64,000 nt of DNA from Parapristionchus giblindavisi (GCA_943737045.1 CALSFV010000205.1:140001-204000); one strand, 5' to 3'. Positions 16,687 through 28,500 are shown, counted from the stretch's first letter. Program-made: numbers and translations. Notes: a model not told the origin generated them from the letters alone.

Positions 16687-17640
16687 CTGCAATCGTTCTT
16701 TGCTCAAACTTGCTCGCGCCGGAAATCCACCTCCCCACTATCCTTTACAGTCCCGCCCGATCGCCTTGTCTTAACGCGGCACGCCGCGGCACGCGGCGTG
16801 CCGCCTGTGCCGCATCTCGTTTTACGGGCTGAATAATGTTTCTAAAAATATGAAAAGTGTATTGGCCATTGTTTGGTCCGATATGATTAATAATGCCGCA
16901 GAAACGAAAAATATTGGGTGACTCTGGATAGTGCAAAATAATTTATTACAAAATTGCTTAGGTACTGTAATGCTACCGTATGCAATATTCAAATTTTGAA
17001 TTTCCCTCAATTTTTATTCTTCGCGATATATTGATTGATTGTTTTTACACGTTTTTCACGTTCTTGCTTTACTCCCTCTCTCGTTTTCTTTGAATTTTAT
17101 GAATTAAATTGAATTTCATTGAATGTTCTACGTTTATTTACTTTATATTTATCATCCAATCGGATAGTTATCATTCCCTACTGCAGGTATCTTGATTTCC
17201 TCATTCAATTTTCTCACTCTTTATTTAATAAAGGCTGTATTTTAGCCAATTCTCGTGAAGAATTTCTATTTCTCTCATACTTTTATGTAGATTAGGCGGA
17301 TGTGGTATGTAAATAGATATATTATATCGTTTCTTACACGCCACTATTGTTAATGTAAGGCTCTTTCATTGTGTTACAAAGGTTAGTCGTACTTTGAAAA
17401 ATCTTTTCGTGCCTCATTCCGACGTCAGCACTTCAATTCAGACCTCTTCACTGATTGATCCAACGTGTATTAATCATTCATTAATCAATGTTACGTTTCT
17501 ATTTTGGATATTGCATACTATTCGAGGTATTTTTATTTAAATGTAATGCACGATTAGCAGAATTGTAAGAGCGTATTCCAATCTTATCTTCGTTTTATTT
17601 ATTCGAAACATTTAATATTAATGAACATGAATGAGGAATA
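16687..17640. other. Region upstream of the S6K fragment; no kinase N-lobe
   Basis: No exon with a Gly-rich loop or VAIK-like motif is seen on the minus strand. A very GC-rich hairpin lies at about 16770-16805 (GCGGCACGCCGCGGCACGCG and its inverse), which stands out from the AT-rich surroundings. The remainder is AT-rich without supported features. Confidence 0.5.
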
Positions 17641-17719
17641 ACGTATTGCTTCTTGTAGGGTGTGATCGACTACAGTGTCCTCGGTAGATCTCGCGTAGAT
17701 AGATATCTTCACTATTGAT

Positions 17720-18309
17720 CACACCATCGCCAACCAGATGACGGAGGTCGTCAAGGTACATGTCTAATCAATACTTTCATTCTTTCTCATTTTTTCAATC
17801 AATAATTACTTACTTGCAATTGGCTATGAGGTCATGTGATACAGTATCTGATTTGAATTATATCTATGATAAACACTATTTTGGCTAATCGATATTCCGT
17901 TCAAGATGAAACATCTCATCGAACTGCGACCGGTGTGTTTTCTGAGTCGAACCGCCAGAGGCGGATATTGGGCGTCTCAAGGTATATTTATTTCATGTCA
18001 ACGATTGGTCCTAATCGCATTTTCTAATGTCTTACGAAACTAAAAGATAAGAGAATCCCGTTTTCATGAATATGTGGTAGATCAATCTCTTCAAACTAGT
18101 ACGGTCGAAGTTTCATCTTGTGTGCATAATATTCGTCAACATTTTCCCCTTTTCGCTACTCTTATTTTTTTCGTTTCTTTTTTATTTGGATATTGAGACG
18201 TTCTAGAAGTATTTATTGATTAGGTAAATTTCAGTTCACTCCCGCTCAACGGAAATTTCAATTGGCACATCGCTACTTGGGATTCAAGGACATTCATGAC
18301 AGCTTCCAG
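17720..18309 (+). pseudogene. Fragment of an unrecognised gene (copy A)
   Basis: Three exon-like segments end at good donors: about 17720-17755 (MTEVVK then GTACAT), about 17928-17981, and 18235-18309 after TTTCAG. The last reads FTPAQRKFQLAHRYLGFKDI in a convincing frame. The same last exon occurs inverted at 20555-20653, where it continues to a stop. In copy A it ends instead at a donor (GTACGTG) after HDSFQ. The middle segment has the matching phase only in the frame EPPEADIGRLK. I cannot name the protein. Copy A looks like a rearranged fragment next to a Tc5-like insertion. Confidence 0.45.
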
Positions 18310-18596
18310 GTACGTGTCTAATCAATAATTCCATTCTTTCTCATCTTAGATGATTGCAGATACGAAATTTTTATTAGAAGTTTTTTTATATGAAGATGTA
18401 TATAATATTTTGATTAATTATTTCTGAATTTGTTGGAAAGTAAGAGTGGAAAGCGCATCAGATTCTGCTGTTTCTGAAGTCTGCTTAGATGTTACTGTAG
18501 TTAACTGTGAATACGATTTATCGAATGCTGAATACTGTACACGCCATTATCGATTGAATCATTCTCTATTTATAAATTCTTTTGTTTCTGCTCTCA

Positions 18597-19639
18597 CAAG
18601 GGAATGGTCAACCATCCCCGTCGAGTTATGACTAGTGACATATACCATTCGAACCGCCATGTGATTCTGATAATACATCGTCAATGACTAGACTCAAACG
18701 TTTATGATCTTCGAGAAAATCGATATTGAAATTCGGCCAAATTCGTGTGGTTTCCTACACAAAGCATGCGGATGGGTTGGTGAACTCTACTATCTTTTTT
18801 TTCAAACATCGACTCGTGTAGTGTAGTGGATAAGATGTCTGCATTTACTTTTGACCGTCAAGAGTTCGACCCCCCTTGCCGCACTTTTCTTTTGCTGATT
18901 TTGTTGCTGTAGAAAGTTTGAAATGTTTTGCTGTGATTATAGAAAAAAGAACACACTCAACAAGGTTGAACAACAAAATGAGTGAAATAAGGAAAATACA
19001 ATTTTCACATCTGGGGCACATAATGAATGAACAGGAAGAACAATGACATCAAGGCTTTGGAAGACAGTTCAAGAAGAAATGGAAGCACTTACCGTACTCG
19101 CATGATCTTTGATCTTTGAACTCTCATTGCTGTTATTCAGGTCATTCATTGCATGACCTCGACCTAGACCTCGGGAGAGGGAGAAGGAGATTGCAAAAAT
19201 AATGCCATAAACAAAAAGATCAAAGTTCAATTTTCCTTGAGGAGTGTCTTTCCATCAAGAAAACTTGCTGAGTGTGTTCTTTTTTCTAGCTTTCATAATC
19301 ATAGCAAAACATTTCACACTTTCTACAGCAACACAATCAGCAAAAGAAAATTGCTGCAAGGGGGGGTCGAACCCTTGACAGTCAAAAGTAAATGCAGGCA
19401 TCTTATCCACTACACTACACGAGTCGATGTTTGAAAAAAAAGATAGTAGAGTGCACCAACCCATCCGCATGCTTTGTGTAGGAATCCACACGAATTTGGC
19501 CGAATTTCAATATCGATTTTCTCGAAGATCATAAACGTTTGAGTCTAGTCATTGACGATGTATTATCAGAATCATATGGCGGTTCGAATGGTATATGTCA
19601 CTAGTCATAACTCGACGGGGATGGTTGACCATTCCCTTG
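18597..19639. mobile_element. 1.04-kb Tc5/pogo-like element carrying captured sequence
   Basis: The terminal inverted repeats are about 375 bp long and begin CAAGGGAATGGTCAACCATC. They are flanked by TCA on both sides (18594-18596, 19640-19642), a TNA duplication. Each arm contains a tRNA-like block with box A and box B resemblance (AGTGTAGTGGATAAGATG, GGTTCGA). The loop (about 19016-19260) contains a splice-donor-like site and GATCAAA tracts typical of host introns, so it may be captured genic DNA. There is no transposase. Confidence 0.75.
18818..18893 (+). ncRNA. Degenerate tRNA-like sequence inside a transposon arm
   Basis: The block has AGTGTAGTGGATAAGATG followed about 30 bases later by AGTTCGACCCC, resembling A and B boxes of a tRNA gene. 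The same block appears on the minus strand at about 19362-19437, where box B is a better GGGTTCGACCC, and at about 21098-21173. No clean cloverleaf could be drawn by eye: the anticodon stem does not pair. It is treated as tRNA-derived rather than a functional tRNA. Confidence 0.4.
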
Positions 19640-19760
19640 TCAGCGATTGTCTGCTTTCAAATCTCAATATTCCTTTTCAGTCCGTCCTCTCGACTACCGT
19701 CCGCGTGCATCTACTGTATTCAAGATTTTACACATTCGTTGGTGTAACATATCTCACCAA

Positions 19761-20018
19761 CTCAGGCAAACAGTCAAATGCATTTTGCAGCTAAGTCAAA
19801 TGCATGTGAGATGTCAAAATAAATGAATTTTGTAGACATTTTGCATGCATTTTTCTTAGCTTTTTCTAGCTTTTTACCTTTTTAGTAGCAATTCTATAGC
19901 AATTCCATAACTTTTTGAAACTTTTTCGAAGCTGTGGCTGCAAAATGCATTTTTGGAACCTTTTTCGTCCCATTTTGCCTTCCCTTAGCTGCAAAATGCA
20001 TTTGACTGTTTGCCTGAG
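19761..20018. mobile_element. 258-bp MITE with 34-bp terminal repeats
   Basis: The ends CTCAGGCAAACAGTCAAATG and CATTTGACTGTTTGCCTGAG form inverted repeats of about 34 bp that continue to TTTTGCAGCTAA. The target duplication is not clear: AA on both sides is possible but short. The internal sequence is T-rich and non-coding. Confidence 0.7.
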
Positions 20019-20019
20019 A

Positions 20020-20550
20020 ACTACGATCTTATCAATAATCATTCATTTGTCACTCCATTACTTCATAGTCATTATATTCTACCCTATTCACTGACTATGG
20101 TTGAATGATGATCCAATTTCTTCCATCGGCTACCATACCCCAGACTTTTGTAATCTGTTATATTTATAAAAAACTCTTTGGGGACTTATGAGATACGTAT
20201 AAAGACGTTTTTTCCTCGTGTTGTTATATGTGGATGAGCAGTGAATGCACCAGCGAACTCACTCTCTGTCCACTTTGTTCCATTGATTTGCTACTGCATG
20301 AGAGTGCTTATTGATTGGTTGAGCTGCTGATGTAGATTGATTAGCTTACCAAGTGAGGGTGATTATTTTCGTAATTTATTATTGATCGTGTGGAACGGTA
20401 CGTGCTCTTTTTTACCGCACACACTGATATACAACGATACAACAACACAACAATTAACAAGCTAATTCAGAACAGGCTAGAAATAATAATACTTATTTAT
20501 CATCATGAAAAGTCACTAGAAAGAAAAAAATCGATAAATCAATAATCTAC
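20020..20550. other. No feature supported
   Basis: AT-rich spacer between the 258-bp MITE and the inverted gene fragment. No exon or repeat structure was resolved. Confidence 0.4.
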
Positions 20551-20554
20551 TTGA

Positions 20555-20959
20555 TCAATACTCGGTTTTGGGTGTATACACATTCGTCTCATGGATGTCC
20601 TTGAATCCCAAGTAGCGATGTGCCAATTGAAATTTCCGTTGAGCGGGAGTGAACTGAAATTTACCTAATCAATAAATACTTCTAGAACGTCTCAATATCC
20701 AAATAAAAAAGAAACGAAAAAAATAAGAGTAGCGAAAAGGGGAAAATGTTGACGAATTTTATGCACACAAGATGAAACTTCGACCGTACTAGTTTGAAGA
20801 GATTGATCTACCACATATTCATGAAAACGGGATTCTCTTATCTTTTAGTTTCGTAAGACATTAGAAAATGCGATTAGGACCAATCGTTGACATGGAATAA
20901 ATATACCTTGAGACGCCCAATATCCGCCTCTGGCGGTTCGACTCAGAAAACAAAAAAAA
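20555..20959 (-). pseudogene. 3' fragment of the same unrecognised gene (copy A')
   Basis: The last exon, 20555-20653, follows TTTCAG and reads FTPAQRKFQLAHRYLGFKDI then HETNVYTPKTEY and TGA, so it preserves the true C-terminus of the gene. The exon before it ends at about 20909 (GTATAT donor) and is cut at about 20959, where Tc5-like sequence begins. The intron matches copy A at 17982-18234. The two copies form an inverted pair about 2.2 kb apart around transposons. The family is unknown; the missing 5' exons make this a fragment. Confidence 0.5.
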
Positions 20960-21383
20960 CGTGCCCCAGATGTGAAAATTGTATTTTCCTTATTTCACTC
21001 ATTTTGTTGTTCAACCTTGTTGAGTGTGTTCTTTTTTCTATAATCACAGCAAAACATTTCAAACTTTCTACAGCAACAAAATCAGCAAAAGAAAAGTGCG
21101 GCAAGGGGGGTCGAACTCTTGACGGTCAAAAGTAAATGCAGACATCTTATCCACTACACTACACGAGTCGATGTTTGAAAAAAAAGATAGTAGAGTTCAC
21201 CAACCCATCCGCATGCTTTGTGTAGGAAACCACACGAATTTGGCCGAATTTCAATATCGATTTTCTCGAAGATCATAAACGTTTGAGTCTAGTCATTGAC
21301 GATGTATTATCAGAATCACATGGCGGTTCGAATGGTATATGTCACTAGTCATAACTCGACGGGGATGGTTGACCATTCCCTTG
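20960..21383. mobile_element. Half of a Tc5-like element (right end)
   Basis: Inverted copy of 18597-about 19018, including the tRNA-like block, ending ATTCCCTTG followed by TAA. The paralogous site in unit d (about 56870-56880) reads GTCTAAGCC without the element, so TAA is the target. The left half is missing because copy A' is joined here. Confidence 0.7.
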
Positions 21384-21559
21384 TAAGCCTAATCGGACAA
21401 ATTCAGACATTTTCGAAAAAAGCGTGAAACTGGTTTCTACCATCTTTCTTCAATTATATCTTTTCCCGAAAAACACGAAATTTCATGAAACTCTAGTGTA
21501 TTGTCGTCTACTATATATAGAAGACATCTGGCTTTTAAATTGAATCGAAATTAACCTGA

Positions 21560-22975
21560 CAAGGGAAGCACAACTGGAAACGTACATGAATCCTAAAGCG
21601 ACACACATGATTGTTTATGGTTGAGGGGGGGGGATAGCCAATGGTGGTTTCAGAAGTTGCACCTCGGACCTACTAATCAATTTTTTCGATCGATGCATTT
21701 TCATCAAAATCGCGGCTAAAATGCCCTGTGTATTATCAGGAAGTGGGCTAAAACACTCTACGAGTTGTTTGATAGAAAGAACATCTGCCTCGAGGGCTCA
21801 ATCGGGAGCGCATCTGACTAGCATCCCTATACCCCCTAGTTCTTTTCCCACCCCCGTCATAATTTTTTTTGCAAATTTTTACAAACTTTCTCAACTTCAT
21901 TCACATTGTTTTTTTTCATTGTTTTAATCTTTTTTTTTTGCCATTTCAGAGCTTTAACATGAGGATGGAAGTTGATGAAAGACGAGAAAGTTTTTTATAT
22001 CAACATTTTGTGTAGCAACATCAAACTTATATAACAAACGTAAACAATACAAACCTAATAAACACAAAAAATACAGAATTGAGTAAACCTGATCAGCATT
22101 GGTGAAGGTCAACCCAGAAACATTTGAAGCAGAACGGCTTTTCACACTTGGGACAAAGAGTGCAGCCTTCCTCCATACATGAACATGGACCATCGCTACC
22201 GTTTCCGAAGATGTAGGCCTTGGGGGCAGGGAATGGTTGTGTTCGAATCCTCCCTTGTAGAATCCATACTGGATGAAGGGTTTGAATCTATCAGCAGAGA
22301 GAATCCAATATACTTGAAGGGCGAATTTGAGCAGATTATCACGCTGGCTGATCTGGTAGTCAATCTTTCTTATCATGATAAGCGAGATGAGTCTGCGCTG
22401 GATTGACTTGACAGCATGATTATAGGAAAGATCAGCTGGCTGGCAGAGGGAGGTCGCACCAGGGGGTATATTTTTTATGATAAGTTCGGTACCTGGAGGG
22501 CAGTAGGAACGAATCGTATCATGATCCTTGAATGCTGGCCACGAGTCTAGGATCAGAAGGAGTTTGGCAGGGACAGGTGGGGCAAAAAGGACGTTCTCGT
22601 AGAACAAAATTTATTTTTCATAAAATTTAGATATATTTTTTTGTATTCTAACATCGTCTTCAATTCACATGTTGAAATGATGACAAAATAATTAGTGTTT
22701 ACGTTTGTTATATAAGTTTGATGTTGCTACACAAAATGTTGATATAAAAAACTTTCTCGTCTTTCATCAACTTCCATCCTCATGTTAAAGCTCTGAAATG
22801 GCAAAAAAAGATTAAAACAATGAAAAAACAATGTGAATGAAGTTGAGAAAGTTTGTAAAAATTTGCAAAAAAATTATGACGAGGGTGGGAAAAGAACTAG
22901 GGGGTATGTGTGTCGCTTTAGGATTCTTGTGTGTCGCTTTAGGATTCATGTACGTTTTCAGTTGTGCTTCCCTTG
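21560..22975. mobile_element. 1416-bp Tc5-like transposon, degenerate
   Basis: The ends are CAAGGGAAGCACAACTGGAA and its inverse, with TGA on both sides (21557-21559, 22976-22978). The unoccupied paralogous site at about 57039-57045 in unit d reads AACCTGAGAAGG with a single TGA, which confirms the insertion and its TNA duplication. The inverted repeats extend about 400 bp inward and hold GTTTACG..ACAAACTT-type blocks. Between them lies a fragment of a DDE transposase on the minus strand. Confidence 0.85.
21954..22607 (-). pseudogene. Tc5/Tigger-like DDE transposase, C-terminal fragment
   Basis: An open frame of up to 217 codons. Its first half carries the second catalytic-Asp region (LLLILDSWPAF, then HDTIRSYCPPGTEL) and the following conserved block IPPGATSLCQPAD, which is typical of the DDE-1 domain of pogo/Tigger/Tc5 transposases. 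The N-terminal DNA-binding domain and the first Asp are absent. The last third runs into the inverted repeat and looks non-coding. It cannot be autonomous. Confidence 0.75.
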
Positions 22976-23340
22976 TGAGAAGGTACTCCTGTACCTCTCA
23001 AAATAAGAAAAAAATAAATTTTTAAAATTTCCCAGAATTCAACTGATCGGGCTCATACTAGACCAGGTTTTGTATCACTCATGGGGTATTGTCTCTGCCA
23101 AGTTTGAAACCTGCAGCTTCATTGAACACATAGTAATGGCATTTTATCCGCTCATGCGTTGAAAATATTGATTGAAAATATATTACCAGAACAGTTTGGC
23201 AACTTTTGAAAACAGTTTTGGCGGTCCCCCCCTCAACCCTAACGACCCATATGTGTCGCTTTCAGAATCGTTTCCGTCGCAACTGGTGCTTCCCTTGTTA
23301 GGCATAAGTATACTTAAACACTCCAACTTTCGCAACTTAC

Positions 23341-23743
23341 CAACAGAAGGTGTGTAATTGAATGACTTAGCTGCCGGATCGAGGTTGACGATCTCAACGG
23401 GTCGATGAAGAGCGGCAAAGTGATTAGCCATCACTGAACAGTATGTTGACTGCAAAATATATCGATTGATTAATATCATATTATTGATTGATTATGCTGG
23501 CAAATAGACAAAAGGTATACAGTATTCATGTACTTATGGATTAATATCAGTGGCTAATATGATTCTCAACAAATTATGATTGGATTTCCATTAGCCAAAG
23601 TGATCCAGAAAGAACCAAAGTTCTCAAACACCCAATGAATTAAGCAAACGGTCGAAACATCAAAGCAACGGGTGTACAAATCAAGAGTGATAATCTACCT
23701 TTCCACTGCCCGCAGGTCCGATCACGAGTTGGAGACACTTCAT
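23341..23743 (-). pseudogene. gpn3: GPN3 copy a: exons 1-2 only
   Basis: Exon 1 (23699-23743) encodes [15 protein letters not shown] with the P-loop GPAGSGK, and exon 2 (23341-23449) encodes the stretch from [11 protein letters not shown] to the YTPSV end, including VNLDPAA. One substitution relative to unit d changes AAES to AAKS. Downstream of exon 2 the sequence passes into the T3 element and then into unrelated transposons, so exons 3-9 are absent. An acceptor (CTCAG) lies shortly upstream of the ATG as in the other units. It is a truncated copy. Confidence 0.85.
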
Positions 23744-25711
23744 TGTTGTACAAACTGAGAAAATAAATAAATGAATCAATCAATAATTGAAACTTCATAG
23801 ATCAATATCTACAGTATACTCGCGGATGCTATAACCGCCTTTCAAAACGAAAATAACTAAACCGATAAATAATGGCAGAAAAGAGCTTTATTACACAGTA
23901 ACTCGAGTGGATTGCACATATGGCTTACGATATGCGACAAAAAACGATACAAAAGGTACAACATATTCAAGATAATAAATTGTTCCCGAGTATTAACGGT
24001 AGTATCCTATCAGCACTTTCCTGAATAATCTCTAAGTGAAATAAACATTGAACAACAAATTCTCTTTGTTCAAAAGTTGCGAAAGGAATAGAATGAGACT
24101 CTAACCACTGCGCACACTCTCGCATCTTTTCGTGACTTTCTAACACCACATTACAGTATAAAACGTACTCGTTCACAATCTCCGCTTAATACTCTCGCAT
24201 GTGCATGGTATACAAACAAAATAACAAACAAAAATATTAACTGAGTGTCTTACATTTTTGAATATATAATTTAGGGGAGAAATGGCATCAAGAGAAAATA
24301 GAGACAAGATGGAATGAACTTGTACAACGTAACGAATATAATCTATACAACTACGACATATATACATACTACCGAGTTCAATCTACAAAATAACAGGTAA
24401 AAGATCAAAGTTCAAACTACAAACTACAATCTACGTATAGCCCAGATCACGGGCAAACTTCTCCAGCTTCTCCGGATCGTTGCAATAGCTGCGCAGCTCT
24501 CGCAACGCCTCATCTTGTTCGACCTCAGTGCAGCTGAAAGAGTTCAAAGATCAAAGACCAAACCACACTAAGGCAGTGCAACACAGGAGAGGCAAGTGAG
24601 TGATATTAGGGAAACAACTGCATGGGTGGTACTCATGAAGCTTGACATGCTGATTGTACAGTCGTTTGCAAGACCACGAACGTTGAATGAGCATTTCTCA
24701 AACACGCTAGGTTTGAAACTCGCTAGACTTTACATTTGCTAGGTTTAAAAATCGCTAACAAAACTTGTAAGCTTACATTTGTAAAAAGAACAGTTTGCCA
24801 ATCTTCACGAATATCGCGCCAAAACATAATATAAACACACACCGCTTACGTCGTAGGTCCCGAAAAACGAGAGGAAACCCGAAATGAGATAAAGAACACA
24901 AGTTGTTTGATTTAATAGGAATTGTTTTGTGGTGTGGTGGTGATAACATACGGTAGATGGGGACACAATATGGAGCATCTGTGTGAGAACAGGAAAGCAT
25001 TGTAATGATAAAACAGTCAGCAAAAAATAATATAGTTAGTTAACGATCGACAACCGGAGTTCTTTCGACTACCGTAATCACTCACTCGTTCGGGGAGGGA
25101 TCGGGAGCACGGAAGGGACCGGTACGCTGCGGGACAGCAGCGCTAATAATATGGGAATATACAAAACATTCTAGAAACGTTCATTCACCTAACGGATCAT
25201 CGTTTTGCTAAATCTCTCAAAGTCATTTATGACCATCGTGAAACATAGATTCAACGGGTGTCAATGTTGAAATGTGTCCTACACTGCCTAATACCTTACA
25301 GTTTACGCAATCATTAATAGGATACCAAGAGGTGATGGAGATCAAAACTAATCTACCGTAACCCATAACCGTACCGTACCCTGCATTTCGGTATCGATGA
25401 CTGAGCATATGGTTCCAGCTCCAATAGTAGAATGGCTGGCCAGTGGTAGGTCGTTCGAGTGACGCGAACATTCCGCCTGTCCATTGTACAAAGTATCTGT
25501 AATAGACATATTGTGGTGTGTCTTACTTCACCACGGTGGTGCGGCGACGTTTCACAATCGTGTAATTACAGTAACAAACGTACTGGCTAATCTCCGAGCG
25601 CTTCTTGTGCACGGGACACGCGAGTGAGACGAAGCCACGATGATGGAGTAGAGAACGCATCACAGAGGGAAGCTGCAAAGTGGGGAGATACAGTATTATC
25701 ATGATTACTGT

Positions 25712-25850
25712 AGAACCCGTATGCATGATCGCTGGCAAACGTGATGTGACGTCACAACCGTAAGCGGGGGTGTTTGCCAAAAATCCTCCCCTACAGTTGT
25801 GACGTCATGTTTGTAAAAACACCGTCTGCCAACAATCATGCAGGTCTTAT
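25712..25850. repeat. MITE with TGACGTCA arms
   Basis: The arms contain TGTGACGTCACAA and TTGTGACGTCA, bracketed by GTATGCATGATC and ATCATGCAG. Relatives lie at about 36450-36590, 54809-54935 and 59805-59875, with a partial one at about 33925-34080. TGACGTCA is the CRE palindrome, but its repeated occurrence here is explained by the element family. Confidence 0.6.
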
Positions 25851-25983
25851 GTGCTCCAAGATTCTAAATTACAACATGGTGTATAAAGGTTTCATGCCGT
25901 TCATAATGCCTATGGTGAATCATGGTGCATTAATCGTTCTGTTGTAAGACCAGATTCTTTAAAACAAAAACAAAACTCTAACC

Positions 25984-26114
25984 CATACATGGGCGGGGTG
26001 CATGGAGCTAGATTCTACATTACACTTAAACGTTATTCTTACAAGGGCATTCCACACAATTTTCGAAACACCCTAATTTTACAGGGGGGGGCACCCCATG
26101 TCGGGCCATGTATG
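25984..26114. mobile_element. CATACATGGGCG MITE in DEPDC5 copy a
   Basis: Flanked by CTCTAACC and CTCTCACC (8 bp, one mismatch). The unoccupied site in unit d (60188-60195) reads CTCTCACC. The insertion sits exactly at the splice donor of the exon encoding QPIKIKIDRG, and the duplication restores the donor. Confidence 0.8.
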
Positions 26115-27094
26115 CTCTCACCTCCGTCTCCTTCAGCGTTCCTCGATCAATCTTGATCTTGATTGGTTGTCTGCAAATCAATCAATGAGCTCTAGGATTA
26201 CTGTACAAACCAATCAATCGATCGATCGATAAATCATCTTACCTCAAAGGATTCGAGTGTACATCAGTGGGCAGGGCAAAGATGTCTTCTGGGACCGGGA
26301 AGAGGTAGAACTTGGCCGACTCGGCACGACGACGCCACACGGATAACTGAATGAGGACAGAGATCAAAGATCAAAGGCCAAATGAGGATAGAGATCAAAG
26401 ATCAAAGATCAAAGTCATTGTTCCCTTATCACACCAACTCTACGTAGGAAACATACAAACCATCATTATCATATCATATTACAGTTGTCGAATCAATCAA
26501 TATTCGAAAGTGTACGGTATCTGGAATCAATCAATAAATCAATAATACTTACCGTATCAGCCACAGTTTGGCCACATGCCATCATCCATTTCACCGTGAA
26601 TTCGAATGCTTTGCCCTCACAGTATGAACGCTCGTATTCGATCTTAAAAAAATAATCAATAAAAACATTATGTTAATCAATATCGCTCAGCCACCGTAAT
26701 ATCATGACCTAATCCACCGTACCCATACGTTTTCGATACGCTCGCCGTTTCTTTTTATATAGTCGGTCAACTCTCGAAATAGGGTGGGTTGATTCCCAAA
26801 ATTCGTTATTTTCGCTTAAAAAATCGTCAATTTTAGCTTCTTTTTATAATTAGTCTACTCTGGGCCTTATATAGTGGGTCAATCCTCGCATTGCGAGGGT
26901 AAGAAAATGTATGGCCATACCCGTGCCCATTCCCCGAGTGGATAGTCGTACTCGCGATCGCGTAGATCCGCATCAAGCGCGTGCGCTCGGAAGACGCACT
27001 CTTCCGGCCGCGTCATTGAGCGGCATCCGCGCGGAAGGAAGTCGACGCAGCAGAACCTGAAATTGACCGGGTGAAATATTGATTGCATTTGAAT

Positions 27095-27215
27095 GGAAAA
27101 GGCCAGAGCTAATTTTACTCTCCGCTTTGGCAACGCTTTCTCGTAGGCAAAGAAAGCCAGAGAGTGTGGTCATAGCGGAGAGTTTAAAATTAGCTTGGGG
27201 TGTATCTTTGATGTG
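27095..27215. repeat. GAGCTAATTT hairpin MITE
   Basis: A roughly 120-bp foldback (CAGAGCTAATTTTACTCTCC, and its inverse near 27185-27205) in an intron of DEPDC5 copy a. The same site is occupied in units b (about 43540-43660) and d (about 61165-61262), so it predates the duplications. Confidence 0.65.
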
Positions 27216-27620
27216 AAGCTCAACAATAAATAAAAGCCAATAAGTTTAAAAAATCACTTTTCACCATTTTCTAAATAATATCCGGTTACTTTCCTGTTTC
27301 ACTTAACCATTATTGAATCAAATCATAGCTGAGACAATGTTAGGCATCCAAACATTACTAAATAAATAGACATAAAAAAGCCCAAAATAACGCTCGTACT
27401 TGGGGCAGACTCATTCCTTCCCTTCCTACTTCCTCCTTCAGTGTGCAGTACTGGTAGCCGTAGTGGAGATCGTGCACTTCACGGGTTACTGTAATCATCG
27501 ATTACTGTAATGATACTGTACATAGCGAAATGACATTTCAATCATATTATTATAAGCGCTGCTGTAATAATGGATAACATCACAATTAGGAGTAGCCAGA
27601 AAATATGGAAAGAGCACATA

Positions 27621-27798
27621 CATGGGCGGCATTACCGCAAGCGGCAATTGGTACCAAACCCACCCGATTTAGCCTAAATTTACTGAAGAATTGAAAACGA
27701 TTTGGGCAAAATTCACTTGAAAATGATCAAACCTAACCAATTTTGGCACCCGACCCACCCGATTTTCACTTCCAGCGACAATAACCGCCCATGTATGG
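27621..27798. repeat. Element with TACATGGGCGG / CCGCCCATGTA ends
   Basis: The inverted ends resemble the CATACATGGGCG family, but the interior differs (ACCCACCCGATTT repeats). The flanks GGAAAGAG and GGAAAGAA may be an imperfect 8-bp duplication. Confidence 0.5.
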
Positions 27799-28374
27799 GA
27801 AAGAAGTTACTGTAATCCCACCAAAATGCACACTTTTTTGTTATTAAAATACAATATTAAATTTCGAGTACTGTAGGAGATTAGCACACAGAAATGGTAT
27901 CGTCAGTGTGGTCTATTGAACGATAATGAATAATATGACCAGAATTAGGGTTATTTTTTTTGAAATAGAATAAAACGGTGGTACATACAGTTTCCGTCGT
28001 CCGATGACGATACCTCCGAGAGATCATCACGAATCAAGGCTGCAACCATATATTTCTTTCTTTCCATATATTCTTTTTTTTATTCTTTTATTTTGCATTC
28101 ATAAAACATTGACATTTTGACATTGAACAACTTTATCAGCTAATGGGTGTTACGTAGCTAGGTTGCCATGAAATTTCTCCATTCCGAACGATTGTGCCTC
28201 GCAATTTTCATGAAGGACCAGCAGCCTTCACGAAATCGTCCCTCCATCTCTTGACTGGGCGTCCCTGTTTCCTCTTGCAACTGGGGGTCCAATTGAGCAC
28301 ACTCAGCGACCATCGATCATGTCGCAGTCTCGAGAGCCTCTCTACCCACAAATATAAAACAATAAATTTATTGT

Positions 28375-28500
28375 TGACTTTGACAGGCACACTCCGTACT
28401 AACTTAAAACACTCCGCTCTGGTCACTCTCTCGTTTTCTTTGTCTACGAGAGAGCGCTGCCGGAGCGAATAGTAAAATTAGCTCGGGTTGTGCCTTTGAA
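28375..28500. repeat. GAGCTAATTT hairpin MITE, second site
   Basis: A roughly 120-bp foldback with CTCCGCTCTGGTCAC and TAAAATTAGCTCGGG. The same intron position is occupied in unit b (about 44310-44410) and unit d (about 61880-61995). Confidence 0.6.

Larger units (their letters stand above)
21384..23297. mobile_element. Truncated T3 element (Tc5-like, long TIR), nested
   Basis: Matches the right part of the complete 901-bp element at 56465-57365. It ends GGTGCTTCCCTTG at 23297, followed by TTA. A second Tc5-like element (21560-22975) is inserted inside it, and a third truncates its left side at 21383. Confidence 0.75.

Noticed and set aside
17928..17981. Exon reading MKHLIELRPVCFLSR as the start of a mitochondrial-type protein
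   Set aside because: Its phase does not join the conserved next exon; the frame EPPEADIGRLK does.
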